The notes: generated by a model from the sequence alone, not told the origin. Counted from the first letter of the stretch, positions 7,993-17,502 are shown. The stretch: DNA of 64,000 nt from Nocardioides yefusunii (GCF_004014875.1 NZ_CP034929.1:1240001-1304000), one strand, 5' to 3'. Made by a program: numbers and translations.

Positions 7993-8065
7993 CCGTGGCG
8001 CTCCCTACAGAATGTGTCTGGTGTTCATCACCAATCTGGAGGACACCTCTGGACGGCGTCGTAAT

Positions 8066-9022
8066 TTAGGGGTGAAATCCGGGGTGAAATCGGGTGACAC
8101 TCACCCGTAGCAACGTGGTCTGTGCCACAGCGTCGACCAGCATCGCTGCGCTGCCGCCGTGGGCCGCGGCGACGGACTCCACCACGGCCAGTCCCACACC
8201 GTGCCCCTCGGCCCGCAGCTCCGCCCCGCTGCCCCGCACCCGGGAGGCGAAGATGCCACCGGCCTCGGACGGGTCCAGTGTGGTGCCGGGGTTGGCGACC
8301 TCCAACGTCACCGTGTCGTCGTCGGAGGTGAGGGCCACGTCGACCCACCCGTCCTCCTCGGCGTACTTCACGGCGTTGCTCAGGACGTTGTCGACGAGTT
8401 GACGCAGTTGCACCGGATCACCGTGGACGCGGGTGTCGGTGTCGGGCTCGCACTGGACGGAGACGCTGAGCCCGCGGCGTGAGGCGAGAGCGGCGAAGTC
8501 GAGGGCCGCCTCGGACACGACGTCGAGGAGCGCGGTCTCCTCCTCGTGGCGGCCGGCCACGTCGGGGCCGTCGACGAGGTGATGGAGCAGGGCTTCGGTG
8601 CGATCGATGGCACGGCTCGCCTGTGCGACGTCGGCGAGCACCAGATCGGGGTCGCGCCGCGGGGTGCGTGCCGTGTCCAGGTGCGCGACGGCCACGGTCA
8701 GGGGAGCTCGCAGTTCGTGGGCGACGACGCGCAGGTCGGTTCCGTCCGGGCGCGGAAGCGCACCCGGTGCGCGGCGCCGACGCAGGATCAGCGCCACCCC
8801 GGCACAGAGCAGCGCCAGCACCGCGCAGGCCGCAGCGCTGCCGGGGCCGCGGAGCAGACCCACCGTCGGACGTCCGACCACCCCGTCGACCGCGCCGAGC
8901 AGTGCCGCGACGCCGAGCACTGCTGCAGCACCGAGCAGCACCGAGACCGCCTGGGCTGCATGGGGAGACCGGTCGGGGCGGGGGGCCGCCGCTGGCGAGG
9001 TCGACACCGTCGGCGAGGTCAT
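8066..9022 (-). CDS. Sensor histidine kinase
   Basis: A 318-residue kinase. Two hydrophobic segments (about 25-47 and 61-82) form a membrane anchor with almost no sensory domain between them. The H-box is VAHELRAPLTV (His near 103), the N-box LRQLVDNVLSNAVKYAEE, and the G2 region GHGVGLAVVES. The G1 box reads VANPGTTLD, without the usual DxGxG, so activity may be altered, although similar NPG forms occur in working kinases. The ATG at 9022 overlaps the stop of the LuxR-type regulator (ATGA). No response regulator is adjacent in the same operon; the nearest is at 4107-5198, downstream of the GT2 genes. Confidence 0.9.
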   Translation of the reverse strand: MTSPTVSTSPAAAPRPDRSPHAAQAVSVLLGAAAVLGVAALLGAVDGVVGRPTVGLLRGPGSAAACAVLALLCAGVALILRRRRAPGALPRPDGTDLRVVAHELRAPLTVAVAHLDTARTPRRDPDLVLADVAQASRAIDRTEALLHHLVDGPDVAGRHEEETALLDVVSEAALDFAALASRRGLSVSVQCEPDTDTRVHGDPVQLRQLVDNVLSNAVKYAEEDGWVDVALTSDDDTVTLEVANPGTTLDPSEAGGIFASRVRGSGAELRAEGHGVGLAVVESVAAAHGGSAAMLVDAVAQTTLLRVSVTRFHPGFHP

Positions 9023-11628
9023 CGTGCGTCCGCCCCGGGGGCCGGCTGGACGCCTCCAGGCAGGAGGGCGAGGTCGACGGCTCGGATGATCGCCGAGGCG
9101 CGATCGGTGACGTCGAGCTTGCGGTACAGCGAGCGCAACTGGCTCTTGACGGTGTTCTCCGAGACGTGCAGACGCTGCGCGATGGCGCGGCGGGAAGGCT
9201 CGTGGACGAGCGCGAAGAGGACCGCCGTTTCGCGCTCGGTGAGCAGGACCGGCATGAGCGGCCGGGCGGTGGAGCCGATGAAGAGCGTCTCGGATCCCTC
9301 GAGGAAGGCGTCGACCGTGGGGAGCGCGAGGGAACGGCCCAGGTCGATCACTGCCTGCAGGTCGACCCGGTCCATCATCGTCAGGTGCGCGCGGACGCCG
9401 TGGTTGGCGTGCAGGGCGACCGATCGCAACAGCCGGTCACGGGCGGTCTGCTGGTTGCCGATGCGCAGGGCGACCGCGGCGGTCAGCGTCTCCAGCGCGG
9501 CCCGGGAGCGCACTGTGTGCCCAGGCAGTGCGTCGAGGTGGGGAGCGAGGTCGAGTGCGGCTGCCGGCCCTGATGTCAGCATCTCGGAGACCAGGAGCGC
9601 GGGGGTCTGGATCCCGGTCTCAGCACCACCGAGGGCGAGGACGCTGTGGGCGCGGGTGACCTGTCCGGTGGCGAGCCACGCGAGGGCGAGGAACGTGGTG
9701 AAGTGCGCCGTGGCGAAGGAGGGAACGACCGGCCGCGCCTCGAGTTCGGCGGTGAGGACGGGTGCCATGGCGCTGAAGGATCCGTTGGCGAGGCTGAAGG
9801 CGGCCCGCAGGAACTGGACCCAGTGGTCGGTGGGGTCGAAGTCCTCGGTGTCCCCGCGGAGGTGGGCGCTGGCTCCGGCCACGTCGAAGTCGTCGATCTT
9901 GATCAGGGCCTGGCCCACGCGTGCCATGGACTCGGTGCGCGGACCCCAGATGCTGCCTGCCTCGTTCGGCGGCAGCGCGTCGTCAGCGGCTGCCTGGGCG
10001 TGCATGGCCAGGGCTTCTGGCATCCTGCCGTCGATGGCGTAGTAGGCACGGCCGTGGACGGCGCACAAGGGCGCGTTCTCGGGCCGAGCGGCGGCGAGTG
10101 CCTGCGAGATCAGGTGCTGCCCCGCCTCGGTCTCTCCTGCCTCCACCAGCGTCCGGCTGAGTTGGCAGGCCAGGACATCGGCCAGCGGGCAGGACGCAGC
10201 GGCGAATCCGGGGCTGTGCAGGAGGGCGGCGGCGTCGGTGGCTGCGGCGACGCTCGCGTCACGGCGCCCGAGTGAGCCCAGGATGACGCTCTGGACCGTG
10301 AGGTCGATCAGGCGGTCCTCGGCGCTGTCTCCGTTGAGGGCGCTGGAATCGCGGTGCGCGATCGGTTCGAGGAACTGCTGTGCCGCGCTGCGGGTCGCAG
10401 GGTTGTCCATGAGGGCGACGCCTCGAGCGACGGAGAGCAGGGGATGGCCGAGCAGTTGCCGGGTGGGCACCTCACGCAGCGCGGCGTCGAAGCCGGGGGT
10501 CAGTTCGGAGGGCCGACTGATGGCCAGGCGCCGGTAGAGGGAACTGGCCCTGTCCAGCCGACGGGCGCGGACGGCTGCCTCGAGGGCGGCGCCGGGCGCA
10601 TCGATCGCGACCATCTGGTTGATGACGGCGTCGGCGACCTCGGGATCGACGTCCACCCCCGAGAGGCCGCTCCGGTGGGCGGCACAGGCATGGGCGTGCT
10701 CGCTCCATCGCAGAACCGGAGCCGCATGCGCGGTCCGGTCACGGTGACACAGGCCCTGGTGCTCCAGGAGGCCGAGGTCGTGCTCGACCGAAGCGGGGGA
10801 GTCGCCAGTGACGAGTGAGACGGTCGTCGTGTCCAGGTGTGGCAACCAGGCGGTGCGCCGGACGAGGTCGGTGAGGTCGAGTTGGTCGAGGTCACGTTGG
10901 GCCTGGGCGACCCGCAGTTCCGCCCAGTCGATCTCGATCGTGTTCTCGGTGCTGGTGTCGGTGCCGCTGCTGGGGCGGTACGCAGTGAGATGCAGGACGG
11001 CAGCACCCAGGGTGCGGAGATCGCCCCCGGCATGGGCCAGAGAAGCCTCGAGCAGTGCAGGGGTCGCACTGAGGCCGGCGGAGGTGATGATCTCGGTGAC
11101 CTCGTCGGGCAAGGCGGTGAGGGTCACCGGGTCGATGACGTGGGTGCCGGGGTCGAGGAGCAGCCCGGTGACGACGTCGGGTGCGATCCATCGGCTCGCG
11201 ACCACGATCTGGTTGTCGTGGTGAAGACTTGCCACCAGGGTGAGTGTCTGCCAGAAGACAGCAGGGCGGTCGGTCAGGTACTCGCACCGGTCCAGGACGA
11301 CGGTGACGCCGGGCAGGGCACGTGCGAGCGCATGGGTGGAGGAGAGTCGCCTTCCTCGCGACGTCGGTCGTCGCAGGGCGGCGATGACGTCGTCAGGTGC
11401 GCCTGCGCATGCGGCCGCTTCGACCACGGCTTCCCACGCATCCTGGGCCGAGGTGACGTCAGGCGTGAGCGTGACCCACAGGACAGGACGTCCGGCTTCT
11501 CGCTGGAGGTCGGCCCATGCCCGCAGGAGAGTGGTCTTGCCGCTGCCTCCCGGGCCGTGGAGCACGGTCAGGGGGGTGGCGCCGATCTGTGCGAGGAGCC
11601 GGTTCCTCCACGCCGTCGATGTCCTCAC
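9019..11628 (-). CDS. LuxR-family ATP-dependent transcriptional regulator (LAL/MalT type)
   Basis: An 869-residue STAND-type regulator. Residues 25-33 hold the Walker A motif GPGGSGKTT, a Walker B-like VTVVLDRCEY follows near residue 107, then NB-ARC-like and winged-helix segments. A long helical tetratricopeptide-like middle (roughly 340-780) probably senses a ligand or partner. The C terminus is a LuxR helix-turn-helix (LLTERETAVLFAL, VSENTVKSQLRSLYRKL). The GTG start at 11628 is set by GGAGGAG 6 nt upstream. The gene overlaps the histidine kinase start by 4 bp, so the two are translated together. It may control the exopolysaccharide-type genes downstream. Confidence 0.93.
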   Translation of the reverse strand: MRTSTAWRNRLLAQIGATPLTVLHGPGGSGKTTLLRAWADLQREAGRPVLWVTLTPDVTSAQDAWEAVVEAAACAGAPDDVIAALRRPTSRGRRLSSTHALARALPGVTVVLDRCEYLTDRPAVFWQTLTLVASLHHDNQIVVASRWIAPDVVTGLLLDPGTHVIDPVTLTALPDEVTEIITSAGLSATPALLEASLAHAGGDLRTLGAAVLHLTAYRPSSGTDTSTENTIEIDWAELRVAQAQRDLDQLDLTDLVRRTAWLPHLDTTTVSLVTGDSPASVEHDLGLLEHQGLCHRDRTAHAAPVLRWSEHAHACAAHRSGLSGVDVDPEVADAVINQMVAIDAPGAALEAAVRARRLDRASSLYRRLAISRPSELTPGFDAALREVPTRQLLGHPLLSVARGVALMDNPATRSAAQQFLEPIAHRDSSALNGDSAEDRLIDLTVQSVILGSLGRRDASVAAATDAAALLHSPGFAAASCPLADVLACQLSRTLVEAGETEAGQHLISQALAAARPENAPLCAVHGRAYYAIDGRMPEALAMHAQAAADDALPPNEAGSIWGPRTESMARVGQALIKIDDFDVAGASAHLRGDTEDFDPTDHWVQFLRAAFSLANGSFSAMAPVLTAELEARPVVPSFATAHFTTFLALAWLATGQVTRAHSVLALGGAETGIQTPALLVSEMLTSGPAAALDLAPHLDALPGHTVRSRAALETLTAAVALRIGNQQTARDRLLRSVALHANHGVRAHLTMMDRVDLQAVIDLGRSLALPTVDAFLEGSETLFIGSTARPLMPVLLTERETAVLFALVHEPSRRAIAQRLHVSENTVKSQLRSLYRKLDVTDRASAIIRAVDLALLPGGVQPAPGADAR

Positions 11629-11690
11629 GAGAACTCCTCCGTGGATCGGCGGTGTCGGGACGCCCGATCAGTTAACCGATACTGACTGGA

Positions 11691-11720
11691 TTGTTATTCG
11701 ATGAGGGTGGGGTGGTTCAA
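11691..11720 (-). promoter_or_regulatory. Possible promoter of the LAL regulator operon
   Basis: On the minus strand TTGAAC (11720-11715) is followed after 18 bp by TAACAA (11696-11691). The -35 is good and the -10 poor. It lies 63 bp before the GTG start. AT-richness here exceeds the surroundings. Confidence 0.3.
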
Positions 11721-11750
11721 GTTCTCACTTCGCAGGGAATCTGAAAACGC

Positions 11751-13397
11751 TCAGAACTCCTTGCGCCAGCGCATCGGCCAGGAGCGGCCGTCCGGGTCGT
11801 GAAGGAGCCGGTACATGGGAGCAGCCAACGCCTGACGCGCCAGCCCCAGGGACGGATCGGGAAGACGTCGCAGACGCCCCGGGGGACGGGGGCCCTGCTG
11901 GCCGCCGGCGTGCCAGGCCTCGAGGGCGTCCGCGCTCTCCGCGAACCTGTCGAACAGCGCCGCGGGATCCACGCAGTCGTCCATCACCTCGAGCAGGTCG
12001 GCGTCCTCCATCGCGTCGATCGAGGTGAGTCGGTCCGGGTCGAGTCGGTCCAGGTGCTCAGCGGCCAGAGTCAGGCGCAGGCGGCGCGCGTACCCCGCAC
12101 GACCTTCGCCGCCGAGGTCCATCACGGCCGCGGAGAGTTCGGAGTCGTTGGTCCAGGAGCGACGGCAGAAGTTGTCCGACCCGATCGAGGCCCAGGCGTC
12201 GTCGAGCACGCAGACCTTGGCGTGGACGTACACCGGCGTGCCGGCGTGGTTCTCCAGACCGTAGAACGCCACCCGGCCGGGGGCTGCCGCCATCACGCGC
12301 AGCACGCCCCGCATCCGTCCCAGCATCTGCGGGTCGCGGGCGAACCAGCCCTCCTGGTCGGGGAACTGGGGGAGGACGGCCACCAGGTGCAGCTCAGGGT
12401 TGGCCCGGAGCGCATCCACCAGGACGGTGCTCATCTCGCCGCCCCACAGGAACTGGTCCTCGATGTAGATCAGGTGGCGAGTGTGGGAGACCGCCTTGGT
12501 GTAGCCCCGGGCCACGGAACGCTCACCCTCGGGAGCGAAGTCGAACGACCAGCCGTGACCGAGCTTGGGGTAGGTGCGAAGCAGCTGCACTGCATGGTCG
12601 GCATCGGAGCGCGCTGCAGGAGCCGGTCGCTGCTCGGGCAGGGGACGGACCTCGTCGTGCAGGTCGTCCGCGGAGTCGCGCAGGCGACGGAACGGGTTGC
12701 GGCTCGTCGGGGTGGAGTCGTTCCAGCGTTCGCGGAAGACAGTCTCGACGTCGTGGACCACCGGCCCCTGCAGTGCCACCTGGACGTCGTGCCACGGGGG
12801 CCGGGGGCCGTACTCGGAGGCGATCTCCTCGGCCTGGGGGTCGCCGTGGTGGTTGGCGTCGTCACGACGACCGTGGCACAGGTCGATCCCGCCGACGTAG
12901 GCGATGTCTCGGCTGGAGTCGTCTGCGTGCCGGATGACGACGAACTTCTGGTGGTGGGCGCCGTTGCGGCGCACCCGCATGTCGAGCTGGACGTCCGCGC
13001 CGAGCTCTTGCAACGCCTGTCCGAGGTCGCGGTGCTCCTCGTGGGAGTAGCCCAGGAAGCCCGCGTGGGAACGCCACACGAGTGCCCGGACGTCGACGCC
13101 TCGGTCGATCGCGCGTCCCAGGACGGCGAGAAGGGTGTCGTGGGGGGAGTCGGTGAGCTGCTGGTCGTCGTTGGACTGCCAGTCGGTGAACCAGACGATG
13201 TCTCCCGCCGACGTGGCCTCCACCGCGGCACACAGTTCGGTGAAGTAGGTGTGACCGTGGACGAGGGGGCGCGCCAGGTTGCCGCGGCTCCAGGCCTCGC
13301 CCGGGTGAGCGTCGTCGATCGTGGTGCTGGTGTTGCCGCGCGCACTGCGCGAGAGGAACCACTGGTGGGGGTCGATCGGGGTGGTGCTCAGGCCCAT
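11751..13397 (-). CDS. Phospholipase D family protein
   Basis: A 548-residue protein with both HKD motifs: HHQKFVVIRHADD and, later, HAKVCVLDD followed by SIGSDNF. The pair forms one active site that would hydrolyse or transfer phosphatidyl head groups. DFAPEGE and an IYIEDQFLW segment between them are typical of bacterial and plant PLD-like enzymes. There is no signal peptide, so it should be cytoplasmic or loosely membrane-bound. The ATG at 13397 is preferred to 13439 because AAGGAGA lies 9 nt upstream. It is on the same strand as the LAL regulator but 122 bp separates them, with a possible promoter between. Confidence 0.92.
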   Translation of the reverse strand: MGLSTTPIDPHQWFLSRSARGNTSTTIDDAHPGEAWSRGNLARPLVHGHTYFTELCAAVEATSAGDIVWFTDWQSNDDQQLTDSPHDTLLAVLGRAIDRGVDVRALVWRSHAGFLGYSHEEHRDLGQALQELGADVQLDMRVRRNGAHHQKFVVIRHADDSSRDIAYVGGIDLCHGRRDDANHHGDPQAEEIASEYGPRPPWHDVQVALQGPVVHDVETVFRERWNDSTPTSRNPFRRLRDSADDLHDEVRPLPEQRPAPAARSDADHAVQLLRTYPKLGHGWSFDFAPEGERSVARGYTKAVSHTRHLIYIEDQFLWGGEMSTVLVDALRANPELHLVAVLPQFPDQEGWFARDPQMLGRMRGVLRVMAAAPGRVAFYGLENHAGTPVYVHAKVCVLDDAWASIGSDNFCRRSWTNDSELSAAVMDLGGEGRAGYARRLRLTLAAEHLDRLDPDRLTSIDAMEDADLLEVMDDCVDPAALFDRFAESADALEAWHAGGQQGPRPPGRLRRLPDPSLGLARQALAAPMYRLLHDPDGRSWPMRWRKEF

Positions 13398-13510
13398 GGA
13401 AGCAGGTCTCCTTCTTGCGGACGCGACGACGCGCCCCATCCTGCCCCCTCGTCGGCTTTCGCGGGGCGATCCGACTAGGCTCGTCCCTGTGTCCGGACAA
13501 GTGCCGGCAC

Positions 13511-13587
13511 GGGGCGGTAGCTCAGTCGGTTAGAGCAGAGGACTCATAATCCTTGGGTCGTGGGTTCGAGCCCCACCCGCCCTACCA
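13511..13587 (+). tRNA. tRNA-Met (CAT), or tRNA-Ile2
   Basis: A full cloverleaf with encoded CCA. Acceptor GGGGCGG pairs with CCGCCCT (terminal G-U), the anticodon loop is CTCATAA with anticodon CAT, and the T-arm is GTGGG/CCCAC around TTCGAGC. The anticodon stem lacks the three G-C pairs of an initiator. CAT could also be the lysidine-modified Ile2 tRNA, which sequence alone does not settle. TAGGCT at 13476-13481 may be its -10 box. Confidence 0.93.
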
Positions 13588-13634
13588 CCACTCCCATCGC
13601 GATCGCACCGCGTGCGCGCAGGTCCTCCGCAGCG

Positions 13635-14237
13635 TCAGCCGTGCTCGGTCAGGGGTGGACGTGGGGGTGCGACCAGCGCCAGACCCTCCATGTAGGCGTC
13701 GCCCACGGTGATCCGGGTGATGTCGCGTGCGGTGAAGTAGGACGGGTCGTTGTCCCACTCGCCGACGGTGTTCAGTTCGTGCACGACGACGTCGCGCCCC
13801 TCCGCGGCCAGCGGAACTCCCACCCAAAGAGCGTCGGGCCGCTCACGTTCACAGTGGATCGACACGAGGTCCCCCCGCGCGGCCAACGTGCCCAGCAATC
13901 GGCTGGCGCGGTCGAGGTCCAGCCCGACGGGGGCGAGTAGCGGCCAAGTGCCACGGGCGCGGAGGATGCGTTCGGCGACCTTCTCACGTCGGCTGCGACG
14001 CACCCGGGAGACGTCACGGAGCCGGACGAGGTCCCAGCCGTCGTGGCGGCGTCCCTCGTCGAGCAGCGCGATCGCGGCCCACCGCTTGCCCAGCGCGACC
14101 ACGAAGCCGTGGCTCTCGTCGTCGCAGTGGTGGCTGCTCACCCGCACGGGGAACTGTTCGCTCAGTGCTTGCCCGAGTCGCCGGCGGATCTCGTCGCCGG
14201 GATGTGGTCGGGCGTCGTCAGCAGGTCGCTTTCCCAT
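13635..14237 (-). CDS. Conserved-looking hypothetical protein
   Basis: A 200-residue soluble protein of unknown function. The first half contains a short beta-rich stretch (HGFVVALGKRWAAIALLDEG) resembling a small barrel; the second half (LLGTLAARGDLVSIHCERERPDALWVG) reads like a substrate or nucleic-acid binding domain. There is no signal peptide, membrane segment or clear catalytic motif. TAGGGT followed by 6 nt and ATG suggests a leaderless message. It converges with the tRNA at 13511 and lies beside the Ser/Thr kinase gene on the same strand, with 53 bp between. I cannot name a family. Confidence 0.7.
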   Translation of the reverse strand: MGKRPADDARPHPGDEIRRRLGQALSEQFPVRVSSHHCDDESHGFVVALGKRWAAIALLDEGRRHDGWDLVRLRDVSRVRRSRREKVAERILRARGTWPLLAPVGLDLDRASRLLGTLAARGDLVSIHCERERPDALWVGVPLAAEGRDVVVHELNTVGEWDNDPSYFTARDITRITVGDAYMEGLALVAPPRPPLTEHG

Positions 14238-14290
14238 CGTTCCACCCTAGGCCCGGAAACGGGGTGGTGGATCGGGAACGACCCGGAATC

Positions 14291-15787
14291 TCAGCCTTCG
14301 CCGGCGATCAGGAACGCGCCGTCCTTCTCCACCAGCTGGAGACGGACGCTCTCGGTGGACGTCCGACCCGAGGAGAGGAAGTACCGCACGGTGTAGGAGA
14401 CGCGCAGCGTGGCGGGGTCGCCGGAGACGGCAAGCACCTCAGCGCTGTCGACCTGGTTCCACCAGCGGGTGTACCCGGCGAAGCCGCCGCTGGAGGACTG
14501 GAAGCCGGGCGTGAGCCGTGTGAAGGCGGTCTCCGGATCGTTCGGTGCCGCGACCAGGTAGGAGCGCGCGAACCGCTCCAGGCTCTCCTGCGTGACGGGT
14601 TCGGCGGTGGGGGAGGGCTCCTCACTCGGCTCGTCGGAGGGCTCGACCTCTGCGTCCGGACGCACGCTGGGTGAGTGGGTCAACGTCGAACGAGGGCTCT
14701 TGCGCGACGTGGGTTCCGACGCGTCCCCGGTCGGGGTGGACCCGGCCGACGCGAGTTCGCCGTCGACCCGGGCATCGGAGGAGTCGTCACGCAGTGCGAG
14801 GACGAGCACCAGGACCGTGGCCACGGTGACCATGCCTGCGAGCGCGACCCAGTGCCAGACCGGACGGGCGACGGCCGCTTCGGCACGTTCGCGGGCAGCG
14901 GTCTGGAACGTCGCCGCCGCAGGGACCGGTGCGGCGGGTGCCGGTTCCGTAGCGGGCACGGGTGTCGGGGAGGTCGGGCGGCTGCCCCGGGTGGGGCGGC
15001 CGATCAGGTGGTCGCGCACCTGCTGAGTGCTCCAGCGCGCGGCCGGGTCGATGACGAGCGTGTGCTCGATGACCTCGGCCAGACGCGGATCGGTCTCCAG
15101 TCGCGGCGGAGGCTCGTTGACGATGCGGTACATCGTGCTGAGCACGTTCTCACTGGTGTCGTACGGAGCACGGCCTGCGAGCAGGTGGAAGAGGGTGGCG
15201 CCGATCGCCCAGACGTCGCTGGCCTCGGTGGCCCGTCCGCCGGTGACGACCTCGGGGGAGAGGTAGGCGGGGGAGCCGGTGACGAGACCGGTCTTGGTCA
15301 GGGCGCGGTCGTCCTCGCCACGGGCGATGCCGAAGTCGGTCAGCTTTGCGATCTCACCGGGGGTGCCGGGGGCATGGACCAGGACGTTGGAGGGCTTCAC
15401 GTCGCGGTGGACGACGCCGTGGGCGTGCACGTACGCGACGGCGTCGGCGAGGTTTCCGATCAGCTTGCGCGCGCGTTCGGGCGCGAGGGCGCCCTGGCTC
15501 TTGGCGAGCGCGGACAGGCTCGTTCCTTCGACGTACTCCATGACGAGCCAGAACGAGTCTCCGACGTGGACGAGGTCGTAGACGCCGACGAGGTGGGGGT
15601 GGGTGAGGGAGGCCGCGATGCGTGCTTCGCGCTCGGCACGTACCTCCTCGGGAGAGGTTCCGCCGGGCACGTACCCCACTCGCTTGAGCGCGACGTCACG
15701 CCCCAGCAGGGTGTCCCTGCCGAGGTGCACGGCGCCGCTGGCTCCGCGACCGATCTCGCGTTCGAAGGTGTACCTGCCCGATGTCAC
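14291..15787 (-). CDS. Transmembrane serine/threonine protein kinase
   Basis: A 498-residue PknB-type kinase. The Gly loop is IGRGASGAV, ATP Lys35 lies in VALKR, then HRDVKPSN (catalytic loop), TDFG, and SPAYLSPE (APE position), with the kinase domain ending near residue 270. A Pro/Ala-rich juxtamembrane linker, one membrane segment (about 313-335), a Ser/Thr/Pro/Glu-rich stalk and a C-terminal extracytoplasmic domain of about 100 residues follow. No PASTA repeats are seen, so the input differs from that of PknB itself. The GTG start at 15787 has TAGGCT 7 nt upstream, a leaderless arrangement, and is divergent from tyrS. Confidence 0.94.
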   Translation of the reverse strand: MTSGRYTFEREIGRGASGAVHLGRDTLLGRDVALKRVGYVPGGTSPEEVRAEREARIAASLTHPHLVGVYDLVHVGDSFWLVMEYVEGTSLSALAKSQGALAPERARKLIGNLADAVAYVHAHGVVHRDVKPSNVLVHAPGTPGEIAKLTDFGIARGEDDRALTKTGLVTGSPAYLSPEVVTGGRATEASDVWAIGATLFHLLAGRAPYDTSENVLSTMYRIVNEPPPRLETDPRLAEVIEHTLVIDPAARWSTQQVRDHLIGRPTRGSRPTSPTPVPATEPAPAAPVPAAATFQTAARERAEAAVARPVWHWVALAGMVTVATVLVLVLALRDDSSDARVDGELASAGSTPTGDASEPTSRKSPRSTLTHSPSVRPDAEVEPSDEPSEEPSPTAEPVTQESLERFARSYLVAAPNDPETAFTRLTPGFQSSSGGFAGYTRWWNQVDSAEVLAVSGDPATLRVSYTVRYFLSSGRTSTESVRLQLVEKDGAFLIAGEG

Positions 15788-15886
15788 GGGGCACAGCCTA
15801 GGCAGAAGCGGCGACAGAGTTCACGATCTGGCAGGCTTGGTCCAGCCTCGTGCATCCGGCTCGGGCGCAAACCGGAAGGAAATACG

Positions 15887-17152
15887 GTGTCGACCCCCAA
15901 TATTCTGGACGACCTCGAGTGGCGCGGACTGATCGCGAACTCGACCGACCGAGAGGCCCTGTACGCGGCCCTGGGTGACGGGAGTGTCCGGTACTACGTG
16001 GGCTTCGACCCGACCGCGCCGAGCCTCCACATGGGCAACCTGGTTCAGGTCGTCACCGCGAAGCGCCTCCAAGACGCCGGCCACACGCCGTTCATCCTCG
16101 TGGGTGGCGCGACCGGCATGATCGGTGACCCGCGCGACTCCGGGGAGCGCACCTTGAACTCCCTGGACACCGTCAAGGACTGGGTCGGACGCGTGCGCGG
16201 CCAGATCGAGCCCTTCCTCTCCTTCGAGGGCGACAACGCCGCCACGATGGTGAACAACTACGACTGGACGGCCTCGCTGTCCACGATCGACTTCCTCCGC
16301 GACGTCGGCAAGCACTTCCCGGTCAACCGGATGCTCGCTCGCGACGTCGTGAAGTCCCGCCTCGAGGACGGCATCTCCTACACGGAGTTCTCCTACATCC
16401 TCCTGCAGTCGATGGACTACCTGAACCTGTACCGCGACCACGGCGTGACGCTGCAGTTCGGCGGTTCGGACCAGTGGGGCAACCTCACCGGTGGTGTCGA
16501 GCTGATCCGTCGCGCCGAGGGCGGCAAGACCCACGCCTTCACGACGCCGCTCATCACCAAGGCCGACGGCACCAAGTACGGCAAGACCGAGGGCGGCGCC
16601 CTGTGGCTCGACCCCGAGATGATGTCCCCGTACGCGTTCCACCAGTTCTGGCTGAACGTGGAGGACGAGAAGGTCGTCGAGCTGCTGAAGATCTTCACCT
16701 TCCTCTCGCGTGAGGAGATCGAGGAGCTCGCCGCCCAGACGGAGGAGAAGCCGTTCCTGCGCGCGGGACAGAAGGCTTTGGCCGACGCCGTCACCACGCT
16801 GGTGCACGGTGCCAAGGAGACCGACGCGGCCAAGCGCGCTGCCCAGGCTCTCTTCGGCACCGGCGAGCTGGGCTCGCTCCCGCCGAGCACCTTGGCCAGC
16901 GCCCTGGCCGAGGCCGGTTCGACGAAGATCTCGCGCGACGCGATCCCGTCGGTGGTCGACCTGCTCGTCGAGACCGGTCTCTGCAAGAGCAAGGGCGAGG
17001 CCCGCCGGACGATCACCGAGGGCGGCGCCTACCTCAACAACGTGCGTGTCGAGGACGCCGAGTTCGTTCCGACGGCTGAGGACCTGGTGGCCGGCGGATG
17101 GCTCGTCCTGCGCCGTGGCAAGAAGAAGATCGCGGGCGTCCAGGCTTCCTGA
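15887..17152 (+). CDS. tyrS: Tyrosyl-tRNA synthetase
   Basis: A 421-residue class I synthetase that charges tRNA-Tyr. Features seen are YVGFDPTAPSLHMGN (HIGH-type motif at 48-51), the tyrosine pocket YTEFSYILLQ and FGGSDQWGN, the KMSKS-like loop KYGKTEGG, and a C-terminal S4 RNA-binding domain (SKGEARRTI, GGAYLNN). The GTG at 15887 is chosen because GGAAGGA stands 6-12 nt upstream and the protein then begins where the family begins; the open frame extends far upstream only because the DNA is stop-poor. The length is normal. It is followed by a strong hairpin and then the rRNA operon. Confidence 0.97.
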   Translation: MSTPNILDDLEWRGLIANSTDREALYAALGDGSVRYYVGFDPTAPSLHMGNLVQVVTAKRLQDAGHTPFILVGGATGMIGDPRDSGERTLNSLDTVKDWVGRVRGQIEPFLSFEGDNAATMVNNYDWTASLSTIDFLRDVGKHFPVNRMLARDVVKSRLEDGISYTEFSYILLQSMDYLNLYRDHGVTLQFGGSDQWGNLTGGVELIRRAEGGKTHAFTTPLITKADGTKYGKTEGGALWLDPEMMSPYAFHQFWLNVEDEKVVELLKIFTFLSREEIEELAAQTEEKPFLRAGQKALADAVTTLVHGAKETDAAKRAAQALFGTGELGSLPPSTLASALAEAGSTKISRDAIPSVVDLLVETGLCKSKGEARRTITEGGAYLNNVRVEDAEFVPTAEDLVAGGWLVLRRGKKKIAGVQAS

Positions 17153-17178
17153 CGCCTCGCGGCACCAGCACGGCTCAC

Positions 17179-17227
17179 GTGAGGGCCGCTCCACCGCACC
17201 TGTCGGGTGCAGGGGAGCGGCCCTCAC
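17179..17227 (+). terminator. tyrS terminator
   Basis: A 14-bp perfect outer stem (GTGAGGGCCGCTCC) encloses a further small stem, 26 bp after the tyrS stop. The remainder of 17228-17748 carries the rRNA promoter and leader; I see no protein gene. Confidence 0.8.
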
Positions 17228-17502
17228 TGCATGTGACCGCCCTCACCGCCGTTCGGGTTGGCACTCGGGGTGAAACTGACCTACTGTTCTTCTTGTTGCC
17301 CAGCAAGAACGGGCCGGCGCAGATCCAGAAGGACGAGCGGCGGAACACGGCAAACATCGAGACCTTGGCTCCGGCCAGGCGCTCACACAGCTCGAAGCGG
17401 TGAGGCTGACGCGGATTTGGTTCCGCGCGGTGTTTCACGTAAGTTTCTTCGAGTCGCCACGATGCCGAGAGGCTGAGGGCGAATCGGGAAAGAATCGCCG
17501 GT

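Noticed and set aside
14675..15886. N-terminal extension of the tyrS frame
   Set aside because: The frame is open by chance across the antisense of the Ser/Thr kinase gene; tyrS starts at GTG 15887 with a ribosome site.
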